A stretch of 32,941 bases of DNA from contig JAALKW010000009.1 of the NCBI GenBank assembly GCA_011087865.1, positions 1 to 32,941 on the forward strand, written 5' to 3'. Origin of the DNA: Legionellaceae bacterium. Its GTDB lineage: Bacteria; Pseudomonadota; Gammaproteobacteria; Legionellales; Legionellaceae. This document shows, in pieces, positions 1 through 9,157 of this stretch. Under the pieces are notes generated by a model, which did no database searches, was not told the DNA's origin, and saw only the letters and a list, made by a program, of their open reading frames with translations. Position 1 is the stretch's first letter; every line of letters begins with the position of its first letter. A program made the position numbers and the translations under genes.

Positions 1-51
1 AACGACAATTTTCAGAGGCTCTAAAACTCGCATTTTGAATTATGTTGGGTA

Positions 52-57
52 TATAAT
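52..57 (+). promoter_or_regulatory. Possible -10 box for the glutamate-synthase-like gene
   Basis: A perfect TATAAT lies 34 bases before the ATG at 92. No good -35 box is present at the usual distance. A TTGAAT at 35-40 is too close, at 11 bases. An AAGG at 81-84 serves as the ribosome binding site. The promoter is therefore only plausible. Confidence 0.3.
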
Positions 58-91
58 TGCATCATATGTGGCATAACATAAGGATATAATC

Positions 92-1663
92 ATGCGACGG
101 CAATGGTACTTAATGCTCGGTAGTGTCTTACTTGTTTTTTTCTTATTATTTGTGATGTGGCATGATACGCGTTGGTTTTTATTGATTTTACTGCCGTTGG
201 TCGGGTTGTGGATTTATGATATCACACAAAAAAAACATGCCATTTTGCGTAATTTTCCAGTCATGGGACATATGCGGTATATTTTAGAATTTTTTAGACC
301 TGAAATTCAGCAGTATTTTGTGGCGGATGACGAAGAAGAAAAACCATTTAATCGCGAAATTCGCTCGCTCATTTATCAACGCGCTAAGAACACTCGAGAT
401 ACGGTTCCGTTTGGGACTGAACGAGATATTCTTGAAGTGGGTTATACCTGGGTAGAGCACTCACTTTCGCCTAAAGAAGCATCAAAATCAGGTGCTCGTA
501 TTGTTATAGGTGGTGAGCGTTGCAAACAACCTTATGAAGCCTCCCGCTTAAATATTTCAGCCATGAGCTTTGGCGCGTTGTCTGAAAATGCCATCATGGC
601 ACTCAATCAAGGGGCTAAATTAGGGGGCTTTGCACATAATACAGGCGAAGGCGGCTTAAGTACGCATCACCTGCAAGGCGGTGATTTAATTTTTCAAATT
701 GGAACAGCCTACTTTGGTTGTCGTGATGAGAACGGTTTGTTTGATGAGGCTGAATTTCAAGTAGAGGCCTTGCGTGACGAAGTGAAAATGATAGAAATTA
801 AGCTGTCTCAAGGTGCCAAACCATCTCATGGCGGCATTTTGCCGGCGGCTAAAGTAACCCCTGAAATTGCACGCGTGCGTAAAGTCTCTATGGGGCATGA
901 TGTTATCTCGCCGCCGGCACATTCGGCATTTGATTCACCGAAAGGATTGATTCAGTTTATTGAAAAACTAAGAACTCTTTCAGGAGGAAAGCCAGTTGGG
1001 TTTAAGCTGTGTATTGGTCGGAAAAAAGAATTTTTAGGTATTTGCAAAGCGATGCTTGAATTAGATAGTTACCCTGATTTTATTACGGTCGATGGGGCAG
1101 AAGGAGGCACGGGGGCAGCACCTCTTGAATATACAAATCGCATGGGAGAGCCACTCGAGTCAGCGCTTATTTTTGTGCATAATTGTTTGGTAGGTACGGG
1201 ATTACGTGAAAAAATGCGTATTATTTGTAGCGGAAAAATGACGACAGGATTTGATATTATTTCGCATATAGCCATGGGGGCTGACGTATGCCATGCCGCG
1301 AGAAGTATGATGATGGCTATGGGCTGTGTACAGTCTAAACAGTGTCATGCGAATACGTGTCCAACAGGCGTTGCAACACAAGATAAGCGCTTGCAGCGTG
1401 GATTGGTTGTTGAGCAAAAAAAATATCGTGTAATGAACTTTCATAAAAATACAATGTATAGCTTTTTAGAAATGCTGGGTGGGATGGGGCTTGAGTCACC
1501 CGATGAGCTAACACCCGCGCATGTGATTAGGCGTGTAGACTATGACATTGTGAAGCCGCTGTCTGAAGCTTACTTATATCTTGAGCCAGGACAATTACTG
1601 GGTAAAAAAATTCCAGAAAGCTATAAGCCACACTGGGATTCTGCGGCAGCTGATAAATTTTGA
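92..1663 (+). CDS. FMN-binding glutamate synthase family protein (GltB-domain-2 type)
   Basis: The 523-residue protein matches stand-alone proteins carrying the FMN-binding Glu_synthase domain, without the amidotransferase domain of true glutamate synthase. Two hydrophobic segments near residues 6-25 and 28-43 suggest an N-terminal membrane anchor. The domain is recognised by an ISAMSFGALS segment near residue 152, GEGGLS near 185, and a VDGAEGGTGAAP flavin-barrel segment near 335. The family's cysteine cluster follows (C412, C418 and C423 in a QCHANTCPTG context), which in the family binds an iron-sulfur cluster. The substrate of these stand-alone proteins is not established. The ATG is supported by an AAGG about 7 bases upstream. 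Its 3' end overlaps the convergent kinase gene by 43 bases. Confidence 0.88.
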   Translation: MRRQWYLMLGSVLLVFFLLFVMWHDTRWFLLILLPLVGLWIYDITQKKHAILRNFPVMGHMRYILEFFRPEIQQYFVADDEEEKPFNREIRSLIYQRAKNTRDTVPFGTERDILEVGYTWVEHSLSPKEASKSGARIVIGGERCKQPYEASRLNISAMSFGALSENAIMALNQGAKLGGFAHNTGEGGLSTHHLQGGDLIFQIGTAYFGCRDENGLFDEAEFQVEALRDEVKMIEIKLSQGAKPSHGGILPAAKVTPEIARVRKVSMGHDVISPPAHSAFDSPKGLIQFIEKLRTLSGGKPVGFKLCIGRKKEFLGICKAMLELDSYPDFITVDGAEGGTGAAPLEYTNRMGEPLESALIFVHNCLVGTGLREKMRIICSGKMTTGFDIISHIAMGADVCHAARSMMMAMGCVQSKQCHANTCPTGVATQDKRLQRGLVVEQKKYRVMNFHKNTMYSFLEMLGGMGLESPDELTPAHVIRRVDYDIVKPLSEAYLYLEPGQLLGKKIPESYKPHWDSAAADKF

Positions 1664-2370
1664 ATGTGAAGTGATTCAAGAATTTCACTGACACCATCCT
1701 TGAGATCGGATTTGTCTTCAGCATCATTTATAATTTGAATGTCAGCTTTGGATAATCCACCGGACACAGACTGATTGATGGCGATATCTGTTGAGCCAAA
1801 AAAACCTTTGGCAACGGATTGATTTTCTCTTCGCAGGCTTTCTGCAGGCGTTAGTCCTCGGTTTTCTGCATCACGCATAAAGCGTCGTTTTCTTAAGGTA
1901 AGATATGATGAGGTGGTTACCGCAATTGTTGTGACTTCAGGTTTAGCTTTAAGTTGCGCGATGCATTCGAGAATTTTTTTTAAGAAAAGCCCATCGATAA
2001 TCACAAAATCAGCTGTGGGAAGTTTGGTTTGTGTGGGGTAGGTATTGGTGGCAAACTCAAATTGACCTACCGTAATGGTTTCTCCCCGACTTAAAGCGGA
2101 TAAATCGTGAAGTAGGCGATCATAATCAAATCTTATCGGATCATCAAAATTAGTTGTTTCTCTGAAATGCATCGTTGCGGCTGTTGCCCTATCCAGTGAT
2201 GGTTCATAAGTATCTGGGGCCGTATAATCGTCAGGAATGGGGTGAAAATAATTATCCATATGCATTAATGTACACGATGCACCCGTGCTTTGAATGGCTT
2301 TTGCGAGTAATGTACTTAATGTGCTTTTTCCTGATCCAGAGGCACCGCTAATACAAATAAGTTTTTTCAT
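1621..2370 (-). CDS. Uridine kinase-like P-loop kinase
   Basis: The 249-residue protein begins with a classic P-loop, GASGSGKST (residues 9-17), directly after MKKLICIS. A DNYFHP segment follows, as in the uridine kinase/phosphoribulokinase family, where this Asp contacts the nucleoside. FVIIDGLF in the middle resembles the family's Walker-B-like strand. A basic RKRRFMRDAENRG stretch near residue 185 matches the lid region of uridine kinases. The frame is open up to 2463, but the start at 2370 places the P-loop at the normal distance from the N-terminus. The start has no clear Shine-Dalgarno. The substrate is uncertain: uridine/cytidine, another nucleoside, or a small metabolite. The gene diverges from acs and runs tail-to-tail into the upstream gene. 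Confidence 0.75.
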   Translation of the reverse strand: MKKLICISGASGSGKSTLSTLLAKAIQSTGASCTLMHMDNYFHPIPDDYTAPDTYEPSLDRATAATMHFRETTNFDDPIRFDYDRLLHDLSALSRGETITVGQFEFATNTYPTQTKLPTADFVIIDGLFLKKILECIAQLKAKPEVTTIAVTTSSYLTLRKRRFMRDAENRGLTPAESLRRENQSVAKGFFGSTDIAINQSVSGGLSKADIQIINDAEDKSDLKDGVSEILESLHIQNLSAAAESQCGL

Positions 2371-2411
2371 GAGAAGGCTTTTGGTAACACAACAAGCACT
2401 ACATACTACGC

Positions 2412-2441
2412 TTGAATTAAACTGCTTGTAAAGGGCATACT
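2412..2441 (+). promoter_or_regulatory. Candidate sigma70 promoter for acs
   Basis: A TTGAAT (2412-2417) is followed after 18 bases by CATACT (2436-2441), about 20 bases before the acs start. Both boxes match the consensus at four to five positions. The 91-base gap between the divergent kinase gene and acs must hold promoters for both. Confidence 0.35.
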
Positions 2442-2461
2442 GAAGCAAATTCGATAACGGC

Positions 2462-4369
2462 ATGGCAGCTATGACAGAATCAAAGCTTTATCCTATTCCT
2501 CCTGCTTTTTTAAAAACAGCGCGGATAACAGAGGCATCATATGATGCAATGTATCGTGAGTCTTGCGCTCATCCAGAGGCATTTTGGGACAAACAAGCCA
2601 CGCAATATATTACTTGGCAAGCCCCTTGGAAAAAAACGCTTGAAGGAGATTTTAATACGCAGGATATATCATGGTTTGTCGATGGCAAGTTGAATGCTTG
2701 TTATAACTGTGTGGACAGGCATCTTGAGACACGAGGCAATCAAACTGCGTTAATTTGGGAAGGCAATGATAGTGATGAGCAGCGGCGTCTCACTTATGTT
2801 GAGTTGCATGAGCAAGTCTGTCGGCTGGCCAACGTACTGAAACGCTTTGGGATTCAAGCTGGTGATAAAGTGGGTATTTATTTACCCATGGTACCCGAAG
2901 CGTTTATTGCAATGCTTGCTTGTGCGCGAATAGGGGCTGTCCATACGGTGGTGTTTGCCGGTTTTTCCGCGGAGGCACTGGCCAGTCGACTCAATGATGC
3001 CGACTGCAAATTACTGATGACAGCTGATGGAACTTATCGCGGTAAAAAAAATATAAAATTAAAACAAACAGCAGATGAAGCCTTGCTTCATGCACCGAAG
3101 ATAAAACATGTTGTCGTGGTGAAACGTACGGGTGCTAACATTGTGATGCATATGCCACGTGATGTCTGGTATCAGGATGTATTAAATAAAGCCGCTGTAG
3201 ATTGTCCGCCGGTTTGGATGGATGCAAACGCACCACTGTTTATTTTATATACGTCTGGGTCTACTGGAAAACCGAAAGGTATTTTGCATACAACCGGTGG
3301 GTATTTAGTCTATGCCGCCATGACGTATGCACTTGTATTTGATGCACAAGAAAATGATATCTATTGGTGTACAGCTGATGTGGGTTGGATTACAGGGCAC
3401 TCATATGGGGTTTATGGGCCTCTTTTAAATGGGAGTTGTGTTTTATTGTATGAAGGCATACCCAACTACCCAACGCCTGCGCGATGCTGGGAAATGATAG
3501 ATAGGCATCAAGTTAGTGTGTTTTATACAGCGCCTACGGCCCTAAGAAGCTTAAGACGTGAGGGGGATGCTTTTTTAAAAACAAGCAAGCGTACCAGTTT
3601 GCGTTTACTCGGTTCAGTCGGTGAGCCGATTAATCCAGAGGTTTGGACGTGGTATCACAAAGCAATAGGTCACGGTCGTTGTCCGATTGTGAATACATGG
3701 TGGCAAACTGAAACAGGGGGGATTCTAATCTCGCCATTGCCTGGTGCAATGCCGCTTGAAGCGGGGGCTGCAGGCAAGCCTTTTTTGGGTATTATGCCTG
3801 ATATTGTAGAGGGCAAGCTTGTGATTAAAAAACCATGGCCTGGCATGATGAAGACAGTATATGGCGATAAAGCGCGGTTTGTGAATACGTATTTAACCGA
3901 AGTCCCGGGTGCCTATTTAACCGGGGATTTAGCCATGATAAGCCAGCAGGGTCATTTTTGGATTCAAGGCCGTTCAGATGATGTGATTCAAGTATCAGGA
4001 CATAGACTGGGGACCGAAGAGCTAGAGAGTGCTCTGGTGTCTTCACCCGAAGTATCTGAGGCGGCAGTGGTAGGGGTGCCTGATGCCGTGAAAGGCGAGG
4101 CGATTTATGCGTTTGTGACATTGAAATCGCAGGTTGCTCGCAGTGAGGCATTAAAGCAATTGTTAATTACACATGTGCGTCATGTGATAGGTCCTATTGC
4201 AACGATTGACAGTATTCAGTGGAGTGATAAGCTACCTAAAACACGTTCAGGAAAAATCATGCGGCGCTTGTTGAAAAAAATTGCTAGAGGTGAAACCCGT
4301 GATTTTGGAGATGTGTCAACGCTTGCAGAGCCTACGGTTCTCCAAGACTTGTTAAAAGAGGCTTTATGA
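2462..4369 (+). CDS. acs: Acetyl-coenzyme A synthetase (AMP-forming)
   Basis: The 635-residue protein has the length and motifs of AMP-forming acetyl-CoA synthetase. It converts acetate, ATP and CoA to acetyl-CoA, AMP and PPi in the cytosol. The phosphate-binding loop YTSGSTGKPKG is near residue 263. WWQTETGG includes W414, the residue that restricts the substrate pocket to acetate. YLTGD and the hinge segment GRSDDVIQVSGHRLG follow. The C-terminal TRSGKIMRR carries K598, which corresponds to the lysine acetylated by Pat-type enzymes in the family. The start may be the ATG at 2462 or the one at 2471; neither has a strong Shine-Dalgarno. The stop overlaps the next gene's start (ATGA), so the two are translationally coupled. 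Confidence 0.95.
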   Translation: MAAMTESKLYPIPPAFLKTARITEASYDAMYRESCAHPEAFWDKQATQYITWQAPWKKTLEGDFNTQDISWFVDGKLNACYNCVDRHLETRGNQTALIWEGNDSDEQRRLTYVELHEQVCRLANVLKRFGIQAGDKVGIYLPMVPEAFIAMLACARIGAVHTVVFAGFSAEALASRLNDADCKLLMTADGTYRGKKNIKLKQTADEALLHAPKIKHVVVVKRTGANIVMHMPRDVWYQDVLNKAAVDCPPVWMDANAPLFILYTSGSTGKPKGILHTTGGYLVYAAMTYALVFDAQENDIYWCTADVGWITGHSYGVYGPLLNGSCVLLYEGIPNYPTPARCWEMIDRHQVSVFYTAPTALRSLRREGDAFLKTSKRTSLRLLGSVGEPINPEVWTWYHKAIGHGRCPIVNTWWQTETGGILISPLPGAMPLEAGAAGKPFLGIMPDIVEGKLVIKKPWPGMMKTVYGDKARFVNTYLTEVPGAYLTGDLAMISQQGHFWIQGRSDDVIQVSGHRLGTEELESALVSSPEVSEAAVVGVPDAVKGEAIYAFVTLKSQVARSEALKQLLITHVRHVIGPIATIDSIQWSDKLPKTRSGKIMRRLLKKIARGETRDFGDVSTLAEPTVLQDLLKEAL

Positions 4370-5778
4370 ATCAAAAAGCAAACCAAAAAGTAAATCAAAC
4401 TGTATTTATTAATCGTATTTTAAATTTAAAAAAAATCAAAGTGATTGGTTTGGATATGGATCATACCTTGATTCGATATAACATCGAGCATTTTGAAGCC
4501 TTGGTATTTGAGCTTGTGATTGAAGCTTTGGTTCAAACGAAGCAATATCCAGCAGCCATTCGTGCCTTTAAATTTAATATGAAAGATGCCATTCGTGGTT
4601 TAGTGGTGGATAGTGAGCACGGTAATATTTTAAAACTCAATCGATATGCCGCCATTCGGCAAAGCTATCATGGTACCAAGCCGATTGATTTCAAGGCGCA
4701 GCAGCAATTCTATGGCAGTACTTATATTGATTTAAATGATTCCAAATATTGTGTGATAGATACTTCTTTTTCGATTGCTTTTTGCGTGTTATATCGGCAG
4801 CTGGTTGATTTAAAAGATGAACATGATGATGTATTGCCGAGTTACCGCGTGATTGCTGATGATGTGTTGGAAGTGGTTGACTTGGTGCATGCCGATGGCA
4901 GTTTAAAACAAAAAATTTCGAAGAATCTCGATCATTTTGTGATAAAAGATGAAGAGCTTGTGGATGCAATGACGCGTTTTGTTCAATATGGAAAAAAAAT
5001 ACTAATTATTACAAACTCTGAATATGTTTACACAAAAATATTATTAGATTATGCGATTAATCCTTTTTTACCAGAGGGTAAGACATGGGAAGATTTTTTT
5101 GAGTATGTGATTGCACAATCGGCTAAACCACGATTTTTTTATGATAATTTAAAATTTTTAAAAATTGATGTTAAAACAGGTGCGATGAGTAATTTAGATG
5201 GCCCACTGGTGCCTGGTGTTTATCAAGGCGGTAATGCCATGCAACTCACGGATGCGCTCAGCGTGAGTGGAGATGAAATTCTTTATATTGGTGACCATAT
5301 TTATGGCGATATTTTACGGCTTAAAAAAGCGTGTAACTGGCGAACCGCTTTGGTGGCTGAAGAACTAGGGGATGAAATACGCGCACAAAAAAAAGCAAGG
5401 ATAGTAGAACAGAAAATTTTCAAAAACATGCAAAAGAAGAGAGCGTTAGAAAAAAAATATATTCATACTTTAACGCGAAAGGTGGATGATAATACGGATA
5501 AATATGATAAAACAATACGTGCATTACAAGCTAAAATCACAGTGCTTGATACGCTGTTAGCTGATTTATTGATACAAGAACGTTGTTTTTATAACGTGAC
5601 CTGGGGGCAAGTGTTTCGAGCTGGTGCTGAAGAAAGTTATTTTGCGCAGCAAGTGGACAGGTATGCCTGTATTTATATGGAAAAACTAATTGATTTATTT
5701 GCGTGTTCCCCGCTTACTTATTTTCGTGCGGACAGGCGTTTATTGCCGCACGATGCGTCGAACCATCCAGTAACCTAG
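4366..5778 (+). CDS. HAD-IG family cytosolic purine 5'-nucleotidase
   Basis: The 470-residue protein has the haloacid dehalogenase nucleophile motif DMDHT, with D30 as nucleophile and D32 as acid/base. A late YIGDHIYGDI near residue 307 is the acidic metal-binding motif of the HAD-IG 5'-nucleotidase family (cN-II type). A Legionella member of this family is known as an IMP/GMP-preferring 5'-nucleotidase, so the likely reaction is dephosphorylation of purine nucleoside monophosphates. The region around residues 345-400 is highly charged and likely forms a coiled coil. The ATG overlaps the acs stop codon, indicating co-translation. The last 39 bases overlap the convergent OPT transporter gene. 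Substrate preference is inferred from the family. Confidence 0.88.
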   Translation: MNQKANQKVNQTVFINRILNLKKIKVIGLDMDHTLIRYNIEHFEALVFELVIEALVQTKQYPAAIRAFKFNMKDAIRGLVVDSEHGNILKLNRYAAIRQSYHGTKPIDFKAQQQFYGSTYIDLNDSKYCVIDTSFSIAFCVLYRQLVDLKDEHDDVLPSYRVIADDVLEVVDLVHADGSLKQKISKNLDHFVIKDEELVDAMTRFVQYGKKILIITNSEYVYTKILLDYAINPFLPEGKTWEDFFEYVIAQSAKPRFFYDNLKFLKIDVKTGAMSNLDGPLVPGVYQGGNAMQLTDALSVSGDEILYIGDHIYGDILRLKKACNWRTALVAEELGDEIRAQKKARIVEQKIFKNMQKKRALEKKYIHTLTRKVDDNTDKYDKTIRALQAKITVLDTLLADLLIQERCFYNVTWGQVFRAGAEESYFAQQVDRYACIYMEKLIDLFACSPLTYFRADRRLLPHDASNHPVT

Positions 5779-7710
5779 GCTAAGCAAAATAAGTATGCTT
5801 AAACCCACTGCGTAGGCATCAAAATTGGGGCCAACGAGCGCCAGTGCGTCGGAGCTATGCATCAACGAAAAAGGTATAGCAACAAATACATCCATCAGTG
5901 CTGAACCAGCAACCAAGCCACAGGCAATGAGTGTACCAATTTGTCGCCGTTTGTTGGTTGCTTCTGGTGTAAGATTTAAAGCTTTTAAGCGCCATTCAAT
6001 TAGATAGGCAAGCATACCGCCCAAAAAGAGTGGGAACGATGAGGATAGTGGTAAGTACATGCCAATGGCAACGCCTAAAATTGAAAGGTGAAAAAAGCGC
6101 GTGAGTTTTAATGCATGGTTTAGCATGAGTAACAGGATAATGACACCAGCACCTGAGAGCATCATATTCCAGGGGAGCGTGTTACGAAACATGGCTTCTG
6201 TAATGGCTGCAAGCAGAGCTGCGGTTGGTGCGGGTAAACTGTGGCTTGGGTCCATATTAGGGCGAGGCATAACGCCTGAAATACCATAGACATCAAATAA
6301 TAATTGCATCACAGGTGGAATGATGAGTGCAGAGACAAGCACCCCTAAAAGTAACATGATTTGTTGTTTCCAGGGGGTTGCGCCCACCAACTGACCGACT
6401 TTTAAGTCTTGGACATTATCGTTTGAAATGGCTGCAATGCCTGTCACCATAGCACCAATAATAATTGTAATGGCTTCAGCCGCTTTTAATTGTTCGGCAT
6501 TGAGCGGGGCATTTGAAAAAAACTGGATGGCTGTTAGTAAAAGCCAGGCCGCAAATAAAATGCCTGCAATCACAACGGAGCTACCAGGACTTGCGGTCAC
6601 ACCGACCATGCCAGAAAAATAGGCTGTGATGACAGAAAAAAGAAAACCAATAATTAATACATATAAAACAGTGATGAACACAAGCGTGGGTGCATATGTA
6701 CCGTTTAGGCCAATCATATGGAGTGGAAAAATCATTTGAAAGAAAAGAAATAAACTGGCTGCAATGAGTAAGGTGCCTATTATAATATAGGGCATCGGAA
6801 TGTCTTGTTCTGTGCGTGTGTTTACTTCGACTTGGTGCTGTTTAGTAAATTGACTGAGAGAGGTCACGATATTTTTAAATAACGGCTTGATAAGCTTGAT
6901 AAAAGTCCAAACGCCAGCAAATAGCATGCCTCCAATGCCTAAATAGCGCATGTGGTTTTCCCAAAGAAAATTCAGTGCATCATTGGCATTTTGATGTGTC
7001 ATTATTTCTGGGTGTAGCCAGCTAACACCTGGGAGTATGAGCCCCCATGCAAGTACAGCACCTAAAAAAATGCTAATGGCCATATCACGGCCAATCAAAA
7101 AACCAGCACCCACCATAGTGGCTGAAAAGCCAATGCCAAAGCCAACCAGCGTTTTTTTTATAATCACCCAGTGGCTCCAACTCGTTGCTAGGACTTTGAA
7201 GCCGAGTTGTGCAAGTTCAATGCCGGCGCCGATGAGTCCACCATAAACAATGGGTCGAATAGAAGCTTTTTCATAAGATGACTTAAGGACTTCAGCAATA
7301 GCACGTCCTTCCGGAAAGCGTAAACTATTATCGTGTACCAACATACGACGAAGTGGAATGGAAAACAAAACGCCTAAAACACCACCACTGGCGGCAATAA
7401 AAAAGTTGGTCCAGTAATCAAAGTGATGCCAGTAACCAATAATAATTAAAGCAGGAATGGTATACACAATCCCGCATGCAATTGCTTCTCCTGCCGATGC
7501 TGCAGTTTGTACAGCATTGTTCTCGAGAATGCTTGGGTTTTTAAAAAAACGTAAAATTCCCATCGACAAAATTGCAGCAGGGATAGAGGCAGAGGTTAAA
7601 ATACCTAGTTTTAATGCTAAATAAGCATTAGACATTGCAAGCAGTAGTGTTAGTAAAATGCCAAGCAAAATACTACGTGTGGTGAGCTCAGCGGGGGTGT
7701 TTGTTTCCAT
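5740..7710 (-). CDS. OPT family oligopeptide transporter
   Basis: This roughly 656-residue, very hydrophobic protein has about 14-16 predicted membrane segments and fits the bacterial OPT family. Members import oligopeptides or metal chelates across the inner membrane. Family-like features include the early SNAYLALKLGILTSASIPAA helix, SAGEAIACGI, the RFPEGRAIAEVL loop, and an internal SPGSSVVIAG segment. The frame opens with a TTG at 7725, but the ATG at 7710 has a GGAA about 9 bases upstream and is preferred. The gene overlaps the nucleotidase gene tail-to-tail. The actual substrate cannot be read from the sequence. Confidence 0.88.
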   Translation of the reverse strand: METNTPAELTTRSILLGILLTLLLAMSNAYLALKLGILTSASIPAAILSMGILRFFKNPSILENNAVQTAASAGEAIACGIVYTIPALIIIGYWHHFDYWTNFFIAASGGVLGVLFSIPLRRMLVHDNSLRFPEGRAIAEVLKSSYEKASIRPIVYGGLIGAGIELAQLGFKVLATSWSHWVIIKKTLVGFGIGFSATMVGAGFLIGRDMAISIFLGAVLAWGLILPGVSWLHPEIMTHQNANDALNFLWENHMRYLGIGGMLFAGVWTFIKLIKPLFKNIVTSLSQFTKQHQVEVNTRTEQDIPMPYIIIGTLLIAASLFLFFQMIFPLHMIGLNGTYAPTLVFITVLYVLIIGFLFSVITAYFSGMVGVTASPGSSVVIAGILFAAWLLLTAIQFFSNAPLNAEQLKAAEAITIIIGAMVTGIAAISNDNVQDLKVGQLVGATPWKQQIMLLLGVLVSALIIPPVMQLLFDVYGISGVMPRPNMDPSHSLPAPTAALLAAITEAMFRNTLPWNMMLSGAGVIILLLMLNHALKLTRFFHLSILGVAIGMYLPLSSSFPLFLGGMLAYLIEWRLKALNLTPEATNKRRQIGTLIACGLVAGSALMDVFVAIPFSLMHSSDALALVGPNFDAYAVGLSILILLSLGYWMVRRIVRQ

Positions 7711-7898
7711 GGCAAGCGATTCCAAGGGTTAATAATTTTAGTGATACGTTAAATATTGGTTCTGTATTGTATTAAAATAACAGCCGTTATTCTACGTGAT
7801 GTCAGAGCTGATAGATATCTTAATTTTCAGGCGTTTAAGGTGTAAGAAAACACTAATTTGCATTCTATTAAGAAGAATTAATGGTAAAAAAGAGCATA

Positions 7899-7927
7899 TT
7901 GACAATAGCGATCTTGAATAATATCCT
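7899..7927 (+). promoter_or_regulatory. Strong sigma70 promoter of the DUF4143 ATPase gene
   Basis: A consensus TTGACA (7899-7904), a 17-base spacer and TATCCT (7922-7927) lie about 40 bases upstream of the start codon at 7969. The -10 box is overlapped by the left arm of the inverted repeat at 7923-7963. Confidence 0.65.
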
Positions 7928-7963
7928 TACAATATAGGAGTTCAAGTCTGATATTGTAAGGAT
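7923..7963. promoter_or_regulatory. 13-bp perfect inverted repeat, operator-like
   Basis: ATCCTTACAATAT (7923-7935) is repeated in exact inverse as ATATTGTAAGGAT (7951-7963), separated by 15 bases. The left arm covers the -10 box and the probable transcription start. The right arm contains the AAGGA ribosome binding site of the downstream gene. Because the left arm is mostly not transcribed, a dimeric DNA-binding repressor site fits better than an RNA hairpin. No regulator gene is adjacent. Confidence 0.5.
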
Positions 7964-7968
7964 TAACT

Positions 7969-9144
7969 ATGTACCCACGCCAACTACAGCCCGAGCTTAT
8001 TAGATTAGCAACACAATATCCAGTGGTTACAATCACAGGGCCAAGACAATCAGGTAAAACAACGCTTTGCCAAGCGGCATTCCCTGATTATCAATATATT
8101 AATTTAGAAGAGTTAAATGCTCGAGAATTTGCTAACCAAGATCCGAAAGGCTTTCTTGCCCAATATAATGATCAAGTGATTTTAGATGAAATTCAACGAG
8201 CACCTAATTTACCTTCTTATATTCAACCCATGGTAGATAGAACAAATCAAAATGGACAATTTATTTTAACTGGCTCACATCAATTTGAATTAACGAATAC
8301 AATCAACCAATCTTTAGCGGGTAGAACTGCGTTGGTTACTCTACTCCCTTTGTCTTTTCATGAGCTTTATACAAACGCATCTTCTATACAATTATCACAT
8401 ATTATCTATTCTGGATTTTATCCAAGAATTTTCAATAATAAACTAAACCCCACGGAAGCGCTGGCATTTTATTTAGCGACCTATGTAGAAAGAGATATCC
8501 GATCATTAGTTAATATTAAAGATTTGTCTATCTTCGAAAAGTTTCTAAAAATATGTGCAAGCCAAGTTGGACAATTACTCAATTACACAACCATTGCAAA
8601 TGACTGCGGTATCGATCAAAAAACAGTTAAAGCATGGCTTTCTGTTTTAGAAGCAAGTTATATTCTTTTTCAAATACAACCACATTTTCAGCATTTTCGT
8701 AAACGACTGACAAAATCCAGCAAACTTTATTTTCATGATGTTGGATTGCTATGTTATCTACTTGGTATTTCTCATCCAGAACAAGTGATGAATCATCCGA
8801 TGCGTGGCTTACTATTTGAAAATTTTATTATCAGCGAATGCTTAAAAGATCGTTATAATCGAGTAAAAGATAAAAATATTTATTTTTTTAGAGATCATGT
8901 GGGTCATGAAGTGGATGCTATTTTCGATTACGGTACTGAACTATATAGTATGGAAATAAAATCTTCTGAGACTTTTAATTATAGTTTTATAAAAGGCCTT
9001 GAGTATTATGAGCAAATTGCAAAGGAAAAAAACACACGAAAATTTTTAATTTATGCCGGCGATGAAAGTTATAAAACAAAAGACGTAGCCATTTATTCTT
9101 ATAAGAAAATAAATGACTTATTCAATGAGATAAACGGTGAATAA
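7969..9144 (+). CDS. AAA_14/DUF4143 family ATPase
   Basis: The 391-residue protein has a Walker A GPRQSGKT (residues 24-31), a Walker B VILDEIQRA near residue 69, and a sensor-like ILTGSHQ segment near 98. This is the usual N-terminal AAA_14 domain. The C-terminal half, with SKLYFHDVGLLCYLLG near 250 and FFRDHVGHEVDAIF near 310, matches DUF4143. That part carries a nuclease-fold-like E-V-D...E-I-K pattern (HEVDAI, then SMEIKSS). The function of this widespread, frequently transferred family is unsettled. The coding sequence is visibly more AT-rich than its neighbours. It stands alone between convergent or opposing genes and has its own strong promoter with an inverted repeat, all consistent with horizontal acquisition. 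Confidence 0.85.
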   Translation: MYPRQLQPELIRLATQYPVVTITGPRQSGKTTLCQAAFPDYQYINLEELNAREFANQDPKGFLAQYNDQVILDEIQRAPNLPSYIQPMVDRTNQNGQFILTGSHQFELTNTINQSLAGRTALVTLLPLSFHELYTNASSIQLSHIIYSGFYPRIFNNKLNPTEALAFYLATYVERDIRSLVNIKDLSIFEKFLKICASQVGQLLNYTTIANDCGIDQKTVKAWLSVLEASYILFQIQPHFQHFRKRLTKSSKLYFHDVGLLCYLLGISHPEQVMNHPMRGLLFENFIISECLKDRYNRVKDKNIYFFRDHVGHEVDAIFDYGTELYSMEIKSSETFNYSFIKGLEYYEQIAKEKNTRKFLIYAGDESYKTKDVAIYSYKKINDLFNEINGE

Positions 9145-9157
9145 CTCGGGACAAACC

